This document shows, one piece after another, positions 17,232 to 25,769 of a stretch of 64,000 nt of DNA. Position 1 is the stretch's first letter, and each line of letters begins with the position of its first letter. The position numbers and the translations under genes were made by a program. The notes under the pieces are model-generated. The model saw only the letters and a program-made list of their open reading frames with translations, had not been told where the DNA came from and did not search any database. Source of the stretch: Kineosporia corallincola (GTDB taxonomy: Bacteria; Actinomycetota; Actinomycetes; Actinomycetales; Kineosporiaceae); contig NZ_JAHBAY010000010.1 of the NCBI RefSeq assembly GCF_018499875.1, positions 248,001-312,000 on the forward strand. Reading direction: 5' to 3'.

Positions 17232-18101
17232 TTACGGGCCGGGGGCCTCGCTGTCGTCCCGGCGACCCGGACCGGGACCCGGACCGGGATCGTCCAGCGC
17301 CGCCAGCAGCCCGGCCTCGTCGCGCACCACGGTGCCCGCTCCCAGCACACCGCGACCGCGCAGCCGGGCGGCCACCGAGAGCACCCAGGGCCGGCGCAGC
17401 CGGGCCGCGGTCAGCAGGTCGGTGGAGTTCAGCAGCTCCTGCGGCGGCCCCTGCCGGGCGGTGCCCCCGACCAGCACCAGCACCTCGTCGGCCCAGGCCA
17501 GGGCCAGGTCGACGTCGTGCGTGGCCATCACCAGCGTGGTGCCACGCGCGTGCAGCCGGGCCAGTGCGGCCGCCGCCTCGTCGCCGGCCGCCGGGTCGAG
17601 CCCGGCCGTGGGCTCGTCGAGCACCAGCACCCGCGGGCGCATCGCCACCGCACCGGCGATGGCCACCCGCTTGCGCTCGCCGAACGAGAGCTGGTGGGTG
17701 GGCCGGGCGGCCAGGTGGGTCGCGGCCAGCAGGTCCAGCGCCTCGTCGCAGCGGGCCCGCACCTCGTCGTCGGTGAGCCCCTGGTTGACCGGGCCGAACG
17801 AGACGTCCTCGCGCACCGACGCGGAGAACAGCTGGTCGTCCGGGTCCTGGGTGATCAGCTGCACCAGGTGACGGTGCGCGCGCAGGCCGGACCGGGTGTG
17901 CCGCAGTTCGTCGTCCCCCACACAGATCCGGCCGGCGGTCGGGCGCAGCGCCCCGGACAGGCAGCGCAGCAGGGTGCTCTTACCCGACCCGTTGGCGCCG
18001 AGCACGGCCAGCCGCCCGGCCTCCGGCACCCGCAGGTCCACCCCGGCCAGCACCGGCGGACCGGCGGGATAGGCGTACTCCAGCCCCTTGACCTCGATCA
18101 C
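17232..18101 (-). CDS. cbiO: Cobalt ECF transporter ATPase
   Basis: 289 residues from GTG 18101, whose GTGA overlaps the cbiQ stop. ABC ATPase motifs: Walker A GANGSGKST, Q-loop LITQDPDDQLF, signature LSFGERKRVAIAGA, Walker B VLVLDEPTAGLD, H-loop MATHDV. QDPDDQLFSASVREDVSFGP is characteristic of energy-coupling factor ATPases. It powers uptake through CbiQ and CbiM/CbiN at the membrane. The C-terminal 60 residues form an Arg/Pro/Gly-rich tail (PGPGPGPGRRDD). It is last in the cbiMNQO operon under a cobalamin riboswitch. Confidence 0.95.
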   Translation of the reverse strand: MIEVKGLEYAYPAGPPVLAGVDLRVPEAGRLAVLGANGSGKSTLLRCLSGALRPTAGRICVGDDELRHTRSGLRAHRHLVQLITQDPDDQLFSASVREDVSFGPVNQGLTDDEVRARCDEALDLLAATHLAARPTHQLSFGERKRVAIAGAVAMRPRVLVLDEPTAGLDPAAGDEAAAALARLHARGTTLVMATHDVDLALAWADEVLVLVGGTARQGPPQELLNSTDLLTAARLRRPWVLSVAARLRGRGVLGAGTVVRDEAGLLAALDDPGPGPGPGRRDDSEAPGP

Positions 18102-18847
18102 CAGCGGCCCCAGCTCACCGAGACCGCCACCAGGGCGCCGAGCCCGAGCACAGTGGCCACGACAAAGGACGGCGAGGACCGGCGCGGCTGCGCCAGGGTG
18201 CGCATCACACCCTCGAAACCCCGCCCGGCGAGCCCGGACTCCAGTCTGCGGGCGCGTTCGAGCGCGCGGGTCAGGGTGGCCGCCGCCAGCGTCGACGCCG
18301 ACCGCAGCGTGGCCCGGCGGGTGGTGTAGCCGAGCCGGGCGGTCTGCGCGGCCCGCACCGCACCGATCGATTCCAGCAGTACGAACAGCATGCGGTAGAT
18401 CAGCCCGGCGACGTCGACGACCGCCTCCGGCACGCCCCGGCGCCGGGCCCAGGCCAGCAGGTCGGTCATCGGGGTGGTGGCGGCCAGCAGCAGCACCGCG
18501 CTGCTGCCCGCCACCGCGTGGGCCAGGGTCTGCGCGGCGGCCCGGAGGCTGGGCCCGGTGACGGCCGGGCCGAATCCGTCGGTGCGCCAGGTCACCGCGA
18601 TCGACACGGTGCCCAGCAGGATGAACGCCGCCGGCCCGCGCGCGGCCCGGGCCAGCAGGTGCGCCGGCACCCGGGCCGGCCCGAGCAGCAGACCCAGCGA
18701 CACCAGCGTCACCAGCCCGGACGCCGGCCACGGCGGCAGCACCAGGGCGGCGATCACCAGGCCCAGACCGAGCAGGAGCTTGTCGCCGGGGGAGCGCCGC
18801 CGCCAGGGACTGGCCCAGGCGGCGACGTCGATGGCAGGGGCGGTCAA
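18098..18847 (-). CDS. cbiQ: Cobalt ECF transporter transmembrane coupling protein
   Basis: 249 residues if translation starts at TTG 18847, whose TTGA overlaps the cbiN stop; this fits the overlap pattern of the whole operon. Several hydrophobic helices (DKLLLGLGLVIAALVLPPWPASGLVTLVSLGLLLGPA) are followed by the coupling region with ECF-T Ala-Arg-Gly type motifs (TARLGYTTRRATLRS and RRLESGLAGRGFEG), which bind the ATPase. It is the T component joining CbiO to the CbiM substrate module. Upstream in-frame codons run into cbiN and are not coding here. Confidence 0.92.
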   Translation of the reverse strand: MTAPAIDVAAWASPWRRRSPGDKLLLGLGLVIAALVLPPWPASGLVTLVSLGLLLGPARVPAHLLARAARGPAAFILLGTVSIAVTWRTDGFGPAVTGPSLRAAAQTLAHAVAGSSAVLLLAATTPMTDLLAWARRRGVPEAVVDVAGLIYRMLFVLLESIGAVRAAQTARLGYTTRRATLRSASTLAAATLTRALERARRLESGLAGRGFEGVMRTLAQPRRSSPSFVVATVLGLGALVAVSVSWGRW

Positions 18848-19194
18848 CCGGCCCTGCTCTGCGAGAGGTCGCTCTCCCCGGCCCGGCGGCGCCGCCCGGA
18901 CAGCCGCCCGAGGGCGAACCCGAGCACCCCGGCCCCGGCCGCGGCCTGGAGGGCGAACAGGCCGGACTCGACCTCGCCCGACGACGGCTCGAACAGGGGG
19001 CTGAACCACACGTGGTAGCCGGGGTTGATCTCCTCCACCTTGGTGGCGGCGGAGGAGTCGCTGCCCGCGTAGGACTCGCCCTCGGCCTGGCCGGCGGTGT
19101 TCAGCCGCAGCGCCAGGGGGATCGCGAAGATGGCCACGACCAGCAGCAGGATGGCCAGGTCGACGGTGAGACGACGACGGTTGCGCATGATCAC
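18844..19194 (-). CDS. cbiN: Cobalt transport accessory membrane protein
   Basis: 116 residues from GTG 19194 (GTGA overlap with cbiM); ATG 19188 is an alternative. Two transmembrane helices flank an outer loop: [20 protein letters not shown] and [21 protein letters not shown], with [26 protein letters not shown] between, the diagnostic CbiN signature. CbiN loads Co2+ into CbiM. It is encoded between cbiM and cbiQ in the usual order. Confidence 0.93.
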   Translation of the reverse strand: MIMRNRRRLTVDLAILLLVVAIFAIPLALRLNTAGQAEGESYAGSDSSAATKVEEINPGYHVWFSPLFEPSSGEVESGLFALQAAAGAGVLGFALGRLSGRRRRAGESDLSQSRAG

Positions 19195-19907
19195 TCACCC
19201 TTCCGCGCGGGGGTGGCGACCGGGACGGTGCTCTCCGGCGTCTCCAGAGCCCGGCGCAGGCCGAGGGAGAGCAGCTCCTGCGGGGCGATCCGGGCCAGGA
19301 TGCGGAACACCAGCACGCCGAGCAGGCCCTCGGCGATCGCCAGCGGGATCTGGGTGAGCGCGAAGATACCGAGGAACTCGCCGATCGACCCGATCACGCC
19401 GCCGATCGGATCCGGGTGGGCGAGGCCGAGCTGCACCGACGTCACCACGTAGGTGGACAGGTCGGACAGCGCCAGCGCCGCGAACACGCCGACCGGGAAG
19501 GCCAGGCGCAGGGCCAGGCAGGCCCGGTAGGCGCCGTAGCCCACCCAGGGCCCGACGATCGCCATCGAGAACACGTTCGCGCCGAGCGTGGTGATGCCGC
19601 CGTGCGCCAGCAGCAGGGCCTGGAACAGCAGCACGATGGCACCCAGCACGGCCATCACCGGGGGCCGGAACAGCACCGCGCCCAGGCCGGTGCCGGTCGG
19701 GTGGCTGGAGCTGCCGGTGACCGAGGGCAGCTTGATCGCCGACAGCACGAAGGTGAAGGCGCCCGCGGCGCCGAGCAGCAGCCGGGACTCAGGACGTTCG
19801 CGCACCTCACGCACCACGCAGCGGGCGCCGTGGACGACGAACGGGGCGGCCGCGACGGTCCAGGCGGCGGCGTGCAACGGGGGCAGGTATCCCTCAGCGA
19901 TGTGCAT
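19191..19907 (-). CDS. cbiM: Cobalt ECF transporter substrate-binding membrane protein
   Basis: 238 residues. It starts [16 protein letters not shown]; the N-terminal Met-His-Ile is part of the metal site in CbiM and NikM, where the free amino group and His2 bind Co2+. About seven hydrophobic helices follow, with [19 protein letters not shown], the second metal-site segment including the conserved His. Start ATG 19907 has GAGGTG a few bases upstream. The start overlaps a 17-codon reading frame (see 19894-19947). A cobalamin riboswitch upstream indicates repression by vitamin B12, so the metal is cobalt rather than nickel. Confidence 0.95.
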   Translation of the reverse strand: MHIAEGYLPPLHAAAWTVAAAPFVVHGARCVVREVRERPESRLLLGAAGAFTFVLSAIKLPSVTGSSSHPTGTGLGAVLFRPPVMAVLGAIVLLFQALLLAHGGITTLGANVFSMAIVGPWVGYGAYRACLALRLAFPVGVFAALALSDLSTYVVTSVQLGLAHPDPIGGVIGSIGEFLGIFALTQIPLAIAEGLLGVLVFRILARIAPQELLSLGLRRALETPESTVPVATPARKGE

Positions 19908-19947
19908 GCAGCACCTCGCCGGATCGCTGGAAGAGCGCGTGGTTCAT
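19894..19947 (-). CDS. 17-residue leader ORF between the B12 riboswitch and cbiM
   Basis: ATG 19947 has a perfect ribosome site GAGGAG with a 5-base spacer. The frame reads [17 protein letters not shown] and stops at 19894, 14 bases inside cbiM, so ribosomes finishing it end on the cbiM start. The peptide has three His. It may serve translational coupling: the riboswitch would gate this strong site and cbiM would follow. Whether the peptide itself matters is unknown, and it could be chance. Confidence 0.45.
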   Translation of the reverse strand: MNHALFQRSGEVLHAHR

Positions 19948-19984
19948 CGGATCTCCTCGGGTCCTCGCCCTGGATCGGATGCGA

Positions 19985-20135
19985 CGGCCGAAGTCTCCTG
20001 GCTTCCGGATCGGCGCTCGCCCCGGCCTTCCGGCCCGATCGGGGCCGTGGCACGGCAAGGGGTCTGCTCCCCGGTGACAGTGGCGGGACCGCGCCGGATT
20101 CACACCGGCTTCCTTCACTGCCGTCACGGTTGACG
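19985..20135 (-). ncRNA. Cobalamin (adenosylcobalamin) riboswitch
   Basis: On the minus strand the conserved core AAGCCGGTGTGAATCCGG followed by CGCGGTCCCGCCACTGT lies at about 20111-20077, and the B12 box AGCCAGGAGACTTCGGCC at about 20003-19986. Order and spacing are those of class I cobalamin riboswitches. It precedes cbiMNQO and should shut off cobalt uptake when B12 is plentiful. Confidence 0.93.
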
Positions 20136-20273
20136 TATGTAATTGGGGACGAGCGGGTGCACGGACCGGGTGTGACCGCGCGTTGGCATCTAATCACGGA
20201 CGGACCGCCGATAGAACGCCATTCCGGTCCGGGTTTCGCGCCGTCCCCGGTTCTCGCGCCCCGGCAAAGCGGT

Positions 20274-20304
20274 GACGGCGCCCGGGCATCTGCCGGGCGC
20301 CGTC
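20274..20304 (-). terminator. 12-bp perfect hairpin after the SET-like transporter
   Basis: GACGGCGCCCGG (20274-20285) pairs with CCGGGCGCCGTC (20293-20304) around a 7-base loop, 24 bases past the stop of the transporter gene on the minus strand. Confidence 0.65.
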
Positions 20305-20327
20305 CCTCTGTCGTGGGGGTGTCGCTC

Positions 20328-21578
20328 TCAGACCGTCGGCTCGAGCTCGGCCGACTGCTTGCCGGTGTGCCGGATCCGGGTGGTCCGGATCACCCGCGGC
20401 CCGGTCAGGCTCGGGCGGGCCAGCAGGAACAGCACGAAGGCCACACCGGCCAGCGCGGCGCCGATCAGGTAGGCCTCGCGGTAGCCGAAACCGGCCGCGG
20501 CACCGAGGATCGGCCCGGCCAGCATGGCGCCGACCGGCCCGGCGCTGGTGAACAGCGTGGAGGCGTGACCCGGGCGGCTCGGCACCATGTCCTGCACATA
20601 GCTGATGCCCAGGCCCTGGAGAAGAGCGATGGACGACGCGTTGAGCAGCTGCGCCGCGGCCACCTGCCAGGTGCCCGACGCGCTCGCCACGACCAGCGCG
20701 TAGGCCAGGCTGAGCAGCGGCCCGCCCAGCATCAGCAGCCGCAGCCGGTAACGCGCGGCCAGCATGCCGAAGCCGAGCATCAGCGGGATCTCCAGCCCGG
20801 CGCACAGGCCCAGGATCAGCCCGGAGTCACCCAGCCCGGCGTTCAGCTCGCTCTTCAGGAACAGCGGAAGTGCCTGGAGCGAAAGGTTTCCCGTGCACTG
20901 GAGCAGGACGAACGCGGCCACGGTCAGCACGATCACGCGCCGGTTCTCGTCCGGCCCGGCGACCGTGTGCGCGGGGTCCGGGCTGTCGGCCGCGGGAGCG
21001 GCGGGGGCTGCGGGGGCTGCCGTGGGGAACATCCGCCACGCCACCACGGCGGCGACCACGTACATCACCGCCGCGAAAACATAGACGGCGGTGAAGCTTC
21101 CGGCGCTGAGCAGGACGGTCGCCAGGAACGGCCCGCCGACCCAGGACAGCGAGAGCACGGTGCGCAGGGTGCTCATCGTCATCACCGCGCTGGGCGATCC
21201 CTGGAGGCTGGTGCGGGCGTGCGCGAACACCTGCGGCACCAGGGCGCTCGCGGCGGCGGTCGCGGTGACGGTCAGCGCGAGAAGCAGGTAGTAGTCCCGG
21301 ATCACGGCGGTGAGCAGGGTGCCCACGGCTCCGGTCACGGCGGTCGCGACGATCAGGCCGCGCCGTGAGGACAGGCGGTCGGAGTAGTGACCCATCAGCA
21401 GCGACACCGTGACCGCGGACAGCGGTGCGGCGATCAGGTAGGCGGTCACCTGGAGCGGGGACGCCCGCACGGCGTCGGTGAGGAAGAGGGTGAGGAAGGG
21501 GACGGCCATGGCACTGGCGAGACCGACACACAGAAAGACCAACGCCAGCGGGAGCTGCCGGCGGACAGGGGCGAGCAC
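20328..21578 (-). CDS. Major facilitator transporter, sugar efflux (SET)-like
   Basis: 416 residues, GTG start. Twelve hydrophobic helices in two halves joined by a Pro/Ala-rich loop (PTAAPAAPAAPAADSPDPAH). The cytoplasmic A-motif appears as GHYSDRLSSRRGLIV. The start PLALVFLCVGLASAMAVPFLTLFLTDAV, YLIAAPLSAVTVSLLMGHYSD and GISYVQDMVPSRPGHASTLFTSAGPVG resemble the SetA/SetB sugar efflux group. The compound exported is unknown. The 263 bases upstream (21579-21841) hold an AT-rich patch near 21676-21693, a likely promoter, but no gene. Confidence 0.85.
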   Translation of the reverse strand: MLAPVRRQLPLALVFLCVGLASAMAVPFLTLFLTDAVRASPLQVTAYLIAAPLSAVTVSLLMGHYSDRLSSRRGLIVATAVTGAVGTLLTAVIRDYYLLLALTVTATAAASALVPQVFAHARTSLQGSPSAVMTMSTLRTVLSLSWVGGPFLATVLLSAGSFTAVYVFAAVMYVVAAVVAWRMFPTAAPAAPAAPAADSPDPAHTVAGPDENRRVIVLTVAAFVLLQCTGNLSLQALPLFLKSELNAGLGDSGLILGLCAGLEIPLMLGFGMLAARYRLRLLMLGGPLLSLAYALVVASASGTWQVAAAQLLNASSIALLQGLGISYVQDMVPSRPGHASTLFTSAGPVGAMLAGPILGAAAGFGYREAYLIGAALAGVAFVLFLLARPSLTGPRVIRTTRIRHTGKQSAELEPTV

Positions 21579-21841
21579 AAGAACCTCGATGCCAGATCAG
21601 GATGGACGAAGACGTGAAGCACTGCCGCCTTGCAGCCTCCTGAGTGTCTAACGGCACGAGGGCCGAAAGTGTTACATCAACTGGTGCATATATTTGCGCT
21701 GGATCCGGGGGACGATCCGGGAGGAATCGCGCCGACCGCCCCGATGGGGCAGACGCCCGGGGGCCGCTGCGGTTGCCGATCCCCGGGCGGGCGCCACCGT
21801 GGAGTTCTGTCCACGAGCCTGACCTGCGAGGAGTCCTTCCG

Positions 21842-22135
21842 ATGGCGAACACGTCCGCCCGCGTCCTGTACAAGCCGTTCGGCCTGGCCGGCAGCGTCGG
21901 CGCCGGTCTGGTGGCCGGGATCGCGTTCAAGCAGATCTGGAAACGCGTCGCCGACTCCGAGGACGCCCCCGAGGCCAACGACCGGCGTCACGGCTGGGCC
22001 GAGATCCTGATCGCCGCCGCGATCCAGGGCGCGATCTTCGCCGCGGTCAAGGCCGCGGTGGACCGGGGCGGTGCGACCGTGTTCGAGCGGCTGACCGGGG
22101 AGTGGCCGGGTGAGGACGTCGGCGACGAGGACTGA
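21842..22135 (+). CDS. Small DUF4235 membrane protein
   Basis: 97 residues from ATG 21842; GAGGAG stands about 12 bases upstream. The DUF4235 pattern is visible: VLYKPFGLAGSVGAGLVAGIAFKQIWKRV, then HGWAEILIAAAIQGAIFAAVKAAVDRGGATVFERLTGEWPG. It has two predicted membrane helices. The family is common in actinomycetes and its function is unknown. Confidence 0.85.
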   Translation: MANTSARVLYKPFGLAGSVGAGLVAGIAFKQIWKRVADSEDAPEANDRRHGWAEILIAAAIQGAIFAAVKAAVDRGGATVFERLTGEWPGEDVGDED

Positions 22136-22172
22136 TCCCGGCGACTCCCGGCGACTCCCGGCGACGGAGCCC

Positions 22173-22472
22173 CTACAGGCCCCAGCGCTGGTGCAGGTGG
22201 AAGCTGTCGCTGAGCCGCTCCAGCGAACCGGTGTGCAGCTCGGCGCTGACCTCCTGGTCGCCGGAGACCGAGAAGTGCCCGAACACCCAGGGGAAACACG
22301 GCGGGCCGCTGGCGCTGACCCGCTGGAGCACGGCCTGGCCCGGCACCCCGTCCACCCGCAGCTCACCGGCGGTGAGCGGGGCGTGACGACGCCGGGTCAG
22401 GTGCTCGTTGAGGGCGGCCACCTGGTCCATCTCCAGGGTGTGGGTGGTGCTGGCGGTAGAAGTCTGGGTCAT
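22173..22472 (-). CDS. Hypothetical protein divergent from pflB
   Basis: 99 residues from ATG 22472 with GAGGAGG upstream. I do not recognise the family. The sequence (MTQTSTASTTHTLEMDQ, AALNEHLTRRRHAPLTAGELRVDGVPGQAVLQRV, GPPCFPWVFGHFSVSGDQEVSAELHTGSLERLSDSFHLHQRWGL) predicts a small mixed alpha/beta soluble protein. It shares the promoter region with pflB, including two DosR/DevR-like palindromes, so it may belong to the same low-oxygen response. Confidence 0.65.
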   Translation of the reverse strand: MTQTSTASTTHTLEMDQVAALNEHLTRRRHAPLTAGELRVDGVPGQAVLQRVSASGPPCFPWVFGHFSVSGDQEVSAELHTGSLERLSDSFHLHQRWGL

Positions 22473-22517
22473 TGATTCGCCTCCTCGGCCCCTGAGTCTC
22501 GCGCTCCGGGCGTCCCG

Positions 22518-22531
22518 GGGGCACCGGTCCC
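22518..22531. promoter_or_regulatory. DosR/DevR-like palindrome, site 1
   Basis: GGGGCACCGGTCCC reads GGGAC-CGGT-GCCCC on the other strand, close to the published core GGGAC-N4-GTCCC of DosR/DevR boxes. Its centre is 30 bp (about three helix turns) from site 2. Confidence 0.4.
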
Positions 22532-22547
22532 ACGACGTGTGTGTTCC

Positions 22548-22561
22548 GGGACCATGGTCCT
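22548..22561. promoter_or_regulatory. DosR/DevR-like palindrome, site 2
   Basis: GGGACCATGGTCCT contains the perfect 12-bp palindrome GGACCATGGTCC (22549-22560) and matches GGGAC-TWWA-GTCCC at 9 of the 10 arm positions. It lies midway between the starts at 22472 and 22634. A possible -10 box for pflB (CATAGG, about 22574) would place it next to the promoter. Confidence 0.5.
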
Positions 22562-22633
22562 TCGACAAAAGCCATAGGACATCAAGGCACTTGGCCTCTG
22601 ACGACCGTTTTCCGTCAGTCGGACGATTGCCTC

Positions 22634-24916
22634 ATGGACACCCTGCGTACCAACGAACAATCGGCCGCCTCCGCCGCCTGGCGTGGATTCGCCGGGCAGG
22701 AGTGGCAGGACCGGATCGATGTCAGCGCCTTCATCAAGGCGAATGTCACCCCCTACAGCGGTGACTCTGCGTTCCTGGCGAAGGCGACCCCTCGCACGGA
22801 CGCGATCCAGCAGCGCATCAGCGAACTCACCCTGGTGGAGCGGGAGAGGGGGATCCTGGACGTCGAGACGAAGATTCCGTCCACGATCACCAGCCACCAG
22901 CCGGGTTACATCGACAAGGACGCCGAGCTGATCGTTGGGCTACAGACCGACGCACCGCTGAAGAGGGGCATCATGCCCAACGGCGGCCTGCGGATGGTCG
23001 AGAACGGCCTGCACGCTTACGGCTACGAGCTGGACCCGTCGGTGAAGGAGATCTTCACCAAGTACCGTAAAGACCACAACATGGGTGTCTTCGACGCCTA
23101 CACCCCCGACATCAAGGCCGCCCGCAAGTACGGCATCGTCACCGGCCTGCCGGACGCCTACGGCCGTGGCCGGATCATCGGCGACTACCGCCGCGTGGCC
23201 CTCTACGGTGTCGACGCCCTGATCGCCGGAAAGAAGGCCGAGAAGGCCGCCCTCGACGGCGAGCGCGCGAGCGAGAGCATCATCCGCGACCGCGAGGAAC
23301 TGTCCGAGCAGATCAAGGCGCTCGGCGAACTGGCGCAGATGGCAGCCGGTTACGGCTACGACATCAGCAAGCCGGCCACCACCGGCGCCGAGGCGATCCA
23401 GTGGCTGTACTTCGCCTACCTGGCCGCGGTGAAGGAGCAGAACGGCGCGGCGATGTCGTTCGGCCGCACGTCCAGCTTCATCGACGTGTACCTGGAGCGG
23501 GACATCGCCGAGGGTGTGATCACCGAGGAGCGGGCCCAGGAGCTCGTCGACGACCTGGTGATCAAGCTGCGCATCGTGCGGTTCCTGCGCACCCCGGAGT
23601 ACGACGCGCTGTTCTCCGGCGACCCGACCTGGGTCACCGAGTCGATCGGCGGCTGCACCGACGACGGCTCGCCGCTGGTCACCCGCACCTCGTTCCGCTA
23701 CCTCCAGACCCTGTACAACCTCGGCCCGGCCCCCGAGCCGAACCTGACCGTGCTGTGGTCGCCGCGTCTGCCGGAGCCGTTCAAGCGGTTCTGCGCGCAG
23801 GTCTCCATCGACACCAGCGCCATCCAGTTCGAGAACGACGAGCTGCTGCGCCCGATGAACAGCGACGACGCCGCGATCGCCTGCTGTGTCTCGGGTGCCA
23901 CGGTGGGCAAGGCAATGCAGTTCTTCGGCGCCCGGGCCAACCTGGCCAAGGCCCTGCTCTACGCCATCAACGGTGGCCGCGACGAGAAGAGCGGCACCCA
24001 GGTGGCGCCGGCGACCGCGCCGGTGGCCGGTGACACGCTGGACTTCGACGACGTGATGCAGCGCTACGACGCGATGATGGACTGGCTGGCCACCACCTAC
24101 GTGGACGCCCTCAACATCATCCACTACATGCACGACAAGTACGCGTACGAGCGCGTGCAGATGGCGCTGCACGACTACGCCCCGCACCGCATGCTCGCCT
24201 GCGGCATCGCCGGGCTCTCGGTCGCGGCGGACTCGCTGTCCGCGATCAAGAACGCCAAGGTGCACCCGGTGCGCGACGAGACCGGGCTCGTCGTGGACTA
24301 TCTCGTGGACGGTGAGTTCCCCTGCTACGGCAACGGGGACGACGACGTGGACGCCCTGGCCGCCGACCTGGTGCACCGTTTCATGCAGAAGCTGCGCTCG
24401 CACCAGGCCTACCGCGACGCCGAGATCACCCAGTCCGTGCTGACCATCACCTCGAACGTGGTGTACGGCAAGAAGACCGGCAACACCCCGGACGGACGGC
24501 GCGCGGGCGAGCCGTTCGCCCCCGGTGCCAACCCGATGAACGGCCGCGACCGGCACGGCCTGCTCACCTCGGCGCTCAGCGTGGCCAAGATCGACTACGC
24601 GGACGCCCGGGACGGCATCTCGCTGACCTCCACCACGGTTCCCTCGGCCCTGGGCCGCACCCGGGAGGACCGGATCAGCAACCTGGTCGGTGTGATGGAC
24701 GCCTACATGGTGGCCGGCGGCTATCACATGAACGTCAACGTGCTGGAGCGGGCGACGCTGATGGACGCCATGGAGCACCCGGAGAACTACCCGAACCTGA
24801 CCATCCGGGTCTCCGGCTACGCCGTCAACTTCGTCCGGCTCACCAGGGAACAGCAGCTGGACGTGATCAGCCGCACCTTCCACGGCGACGCCCGCGACTC
24901 GGCAGCGCTGGTCTGA
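22634..24916 (+). CDS. pflB: Pyruvate formate-lyase (formate C-acetyltransferase)
   Basis: 760 residues, the same length as E. coli PflB. Active-site Cys417-Cys418 lie in [12 protein letters not shown], and the glycyl-radical site is Gly728 in RVSGYAV. Other landmarks are [39 protein letters not shown] and [39 protein letters not shown]. The enzyme splits pyruvate plus CoA into acetyl-CoA and formate and works only without oxygen. It is followed one base later by its activase. No strong Shine-Dalgarno precedes the ATG. PFL is not common in actinomycetes. Confidence 0.97.
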   Translation: MDTLRTNEQSAASAAWRGFAGQEWQDRIDVSAFIKANVTPYSGDSAFLAKATPRTDAIQQRISELTLVERERGILDVETKIPSTITSHQPGYIDKDAELIVGLQTDAPLKRGIMPNGGLRMVENGLHAYGYELDPSVKEIFTKYRKDHNMGVFDAYTPDIKAARKYGIVTGLPDAYGRGRIIGDYRRVALYGVDALIAGKKAEKAALDGERASESIIRDREELSEQIKALGELAQMAAGYGYDISKPATTGAEAIQWLYFAYLAAVKEQNGAAMSFGRTSSFIDVYLERDIAEGVITEERAQELVDDLVIKLRIVRFLRTPEYDALFSGDPTWVTESIGGCTDDGSPLVTRTSFRYLQTLYNLGPAPEPNLTVLWSPRLPEPFKRFCAQVSIDTSAIQFENDELLRPMNSDDAAIACCVSGATVGKAMQFFGARANLAKALLYAINGGRDEKSGTQVAPATAPVAGDTLDFDDVMQRYDAMMDWLATTYVDALNIIHYMHDKYAYERVQMALHDYAPHRMLACGIAGLSVAADSLSAIKNAKVHPVRDETGLVVDYLVDGEFPCYGNGDDDVDALAADLVHRFMQKLRSHQAYRDAEITQSVLTITSNVVYGKKTGNTPDGRRAGEPFAPGANPMNGRDRHGLLTSALSVAKIDYADARDGISLTSTTVPSALGRTREDRISNLVGVMDAYMVAGGYHMNVNVLERATLMDAMEHPENYPNLTIRVSGYAVNFVRLTREQQLDVISRTFHGDARDSAALV

Positions 24917-24917
24917 C

Positions 24918-25721
24918 ATGAACACGTCCGTCAGCGTCGAGATCGGCGAGCGTCCCCCGCTCGCCGGGTACGACCCGGATATCTGGCGTTCCGGCCGGGC
25001 CGGCTGGGTGCACTCGTGGGACATGTCGATCGGGGTGGACGGACCGGGCTGCCGGTTCGTGCTGTTCACCGCCGGCTGCCCGCTGCGCTGCCAGTACTGC
25101 GCGAACCCGGACACCTGGACGGCCCGGGGTGGCAGGGTGACGCTGGTGGACGAGGTGGTGACGAGGATCCGGGGCTACCGGGCGGCCCTGGTCGCGGGCG
25201 GCGGGGGCGTGACGATCAGCGGAGGCGAGCCGATGGCCCAGCCGAAGTTCATCGGCAACGTCCTCGCCGAGGCCCGGGCGATGGGCCTGCACACGGCCCT
25301 GGACACCTCCGGCATCTACGGGGACCTCGGGTCCGACGAGTTGCTCGACGACGTCAGCCTGTTCCTGCTCGACATCAAGTCGTTCGACCCGGCGACCTAC
25401 CGCAGGACGACCGGGCAGCCGGTCGAGCCGACGCTGCGGTTCGCCCGGCGCCTGGCCGAGCGGGGCCGGCCGGTCAACCTGCGCTTCGTGCTGGTGCCCG
25501 GCCTGACCGACGCCCCGGACAACGTCGAGGGGGTGGCGCGGTTCGCGGCCGGGCTCGGGAACGTCGAGCGGGTGGACGTTCTCGCGTACCACACGCTCGG
25601 TCTGGAGAAGTACCGCAAGCTCGGGCAGCGCTACCGCCTGGAGGGGGTGCGGCCTCCCACCCGGGAGCAGGTGGAGGAGGCGAAGAAGCACTTCTCCGAC
25701 CGGGGGCTCACGGTCAGCTGA
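24918..25721 (+). CDS. pflA: Pyruvate formate-lyase activating enzyme (radical SAM)
   Basis: 267 residues. The radical SAM cluster Cys are 54, 58 and 61 (CPLRCQYC), followed by NPDTW, the typical PflA segment. GGGVTISGGEPMAQPKF holds the SAM-binding GGE motif. It uses SAM and a 4Fe-4S cluster to place the glycyl radical on PflB. It starts one base after the pflB stop and is surely co-transcribed. A strong palindrome follows at 25729. Confidence 0.96.
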   Translation: MNTSVSVEIGERPPLAGYDPDIWRSGRAGWVHSWDMSIGVDGPGCRFVLFTAGCPLRCQYCANPDTWTARGGRVTLVDEVVTRIRGYRAALVAGGGGVTISGGEPMAQPKFIGNVLAEARAMGLHTALDTSGIYGDLGSDELLDDVSLFLLDIKSFDPATYRRTTGQPVEPTLRFARRLAERGRPVNLRFVLVPGLTDAPDNVEGVARFAAGLGNVERVDVLAYHTLGLEKYRKLGQRYRLEGVRPPTREQVEEAKKHFSDRGLTVS

Positions 25722-25728
25722 GACGGGG

Positions 25729-25760
25729 AGAGGGGGCGGCCCGGCCGGGCCGCCCCCTCT
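25729..25760. terminator. Bidirectional terminator, 32-bp perfect palindrome
   Basis: Bases 25729-25744 are the exact reverse complement of 25745-25760; in RNA the middle CCGGCCGG forms the loop. TTTC follows on the plus strand. It separates pflA from the convergent DUF1177 gene. Confidence 0.8.
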
Positions 25761-25769
25761 TTCACGCCG

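Noticed and set aside
22940-25114. 724-codon open frame antisense to pflB and pflA
   Set aside because: Composition (Val/Gly/Arg/His-rich) is that of an antisense shadow; the plus-strand genes have full catalytic motifs.
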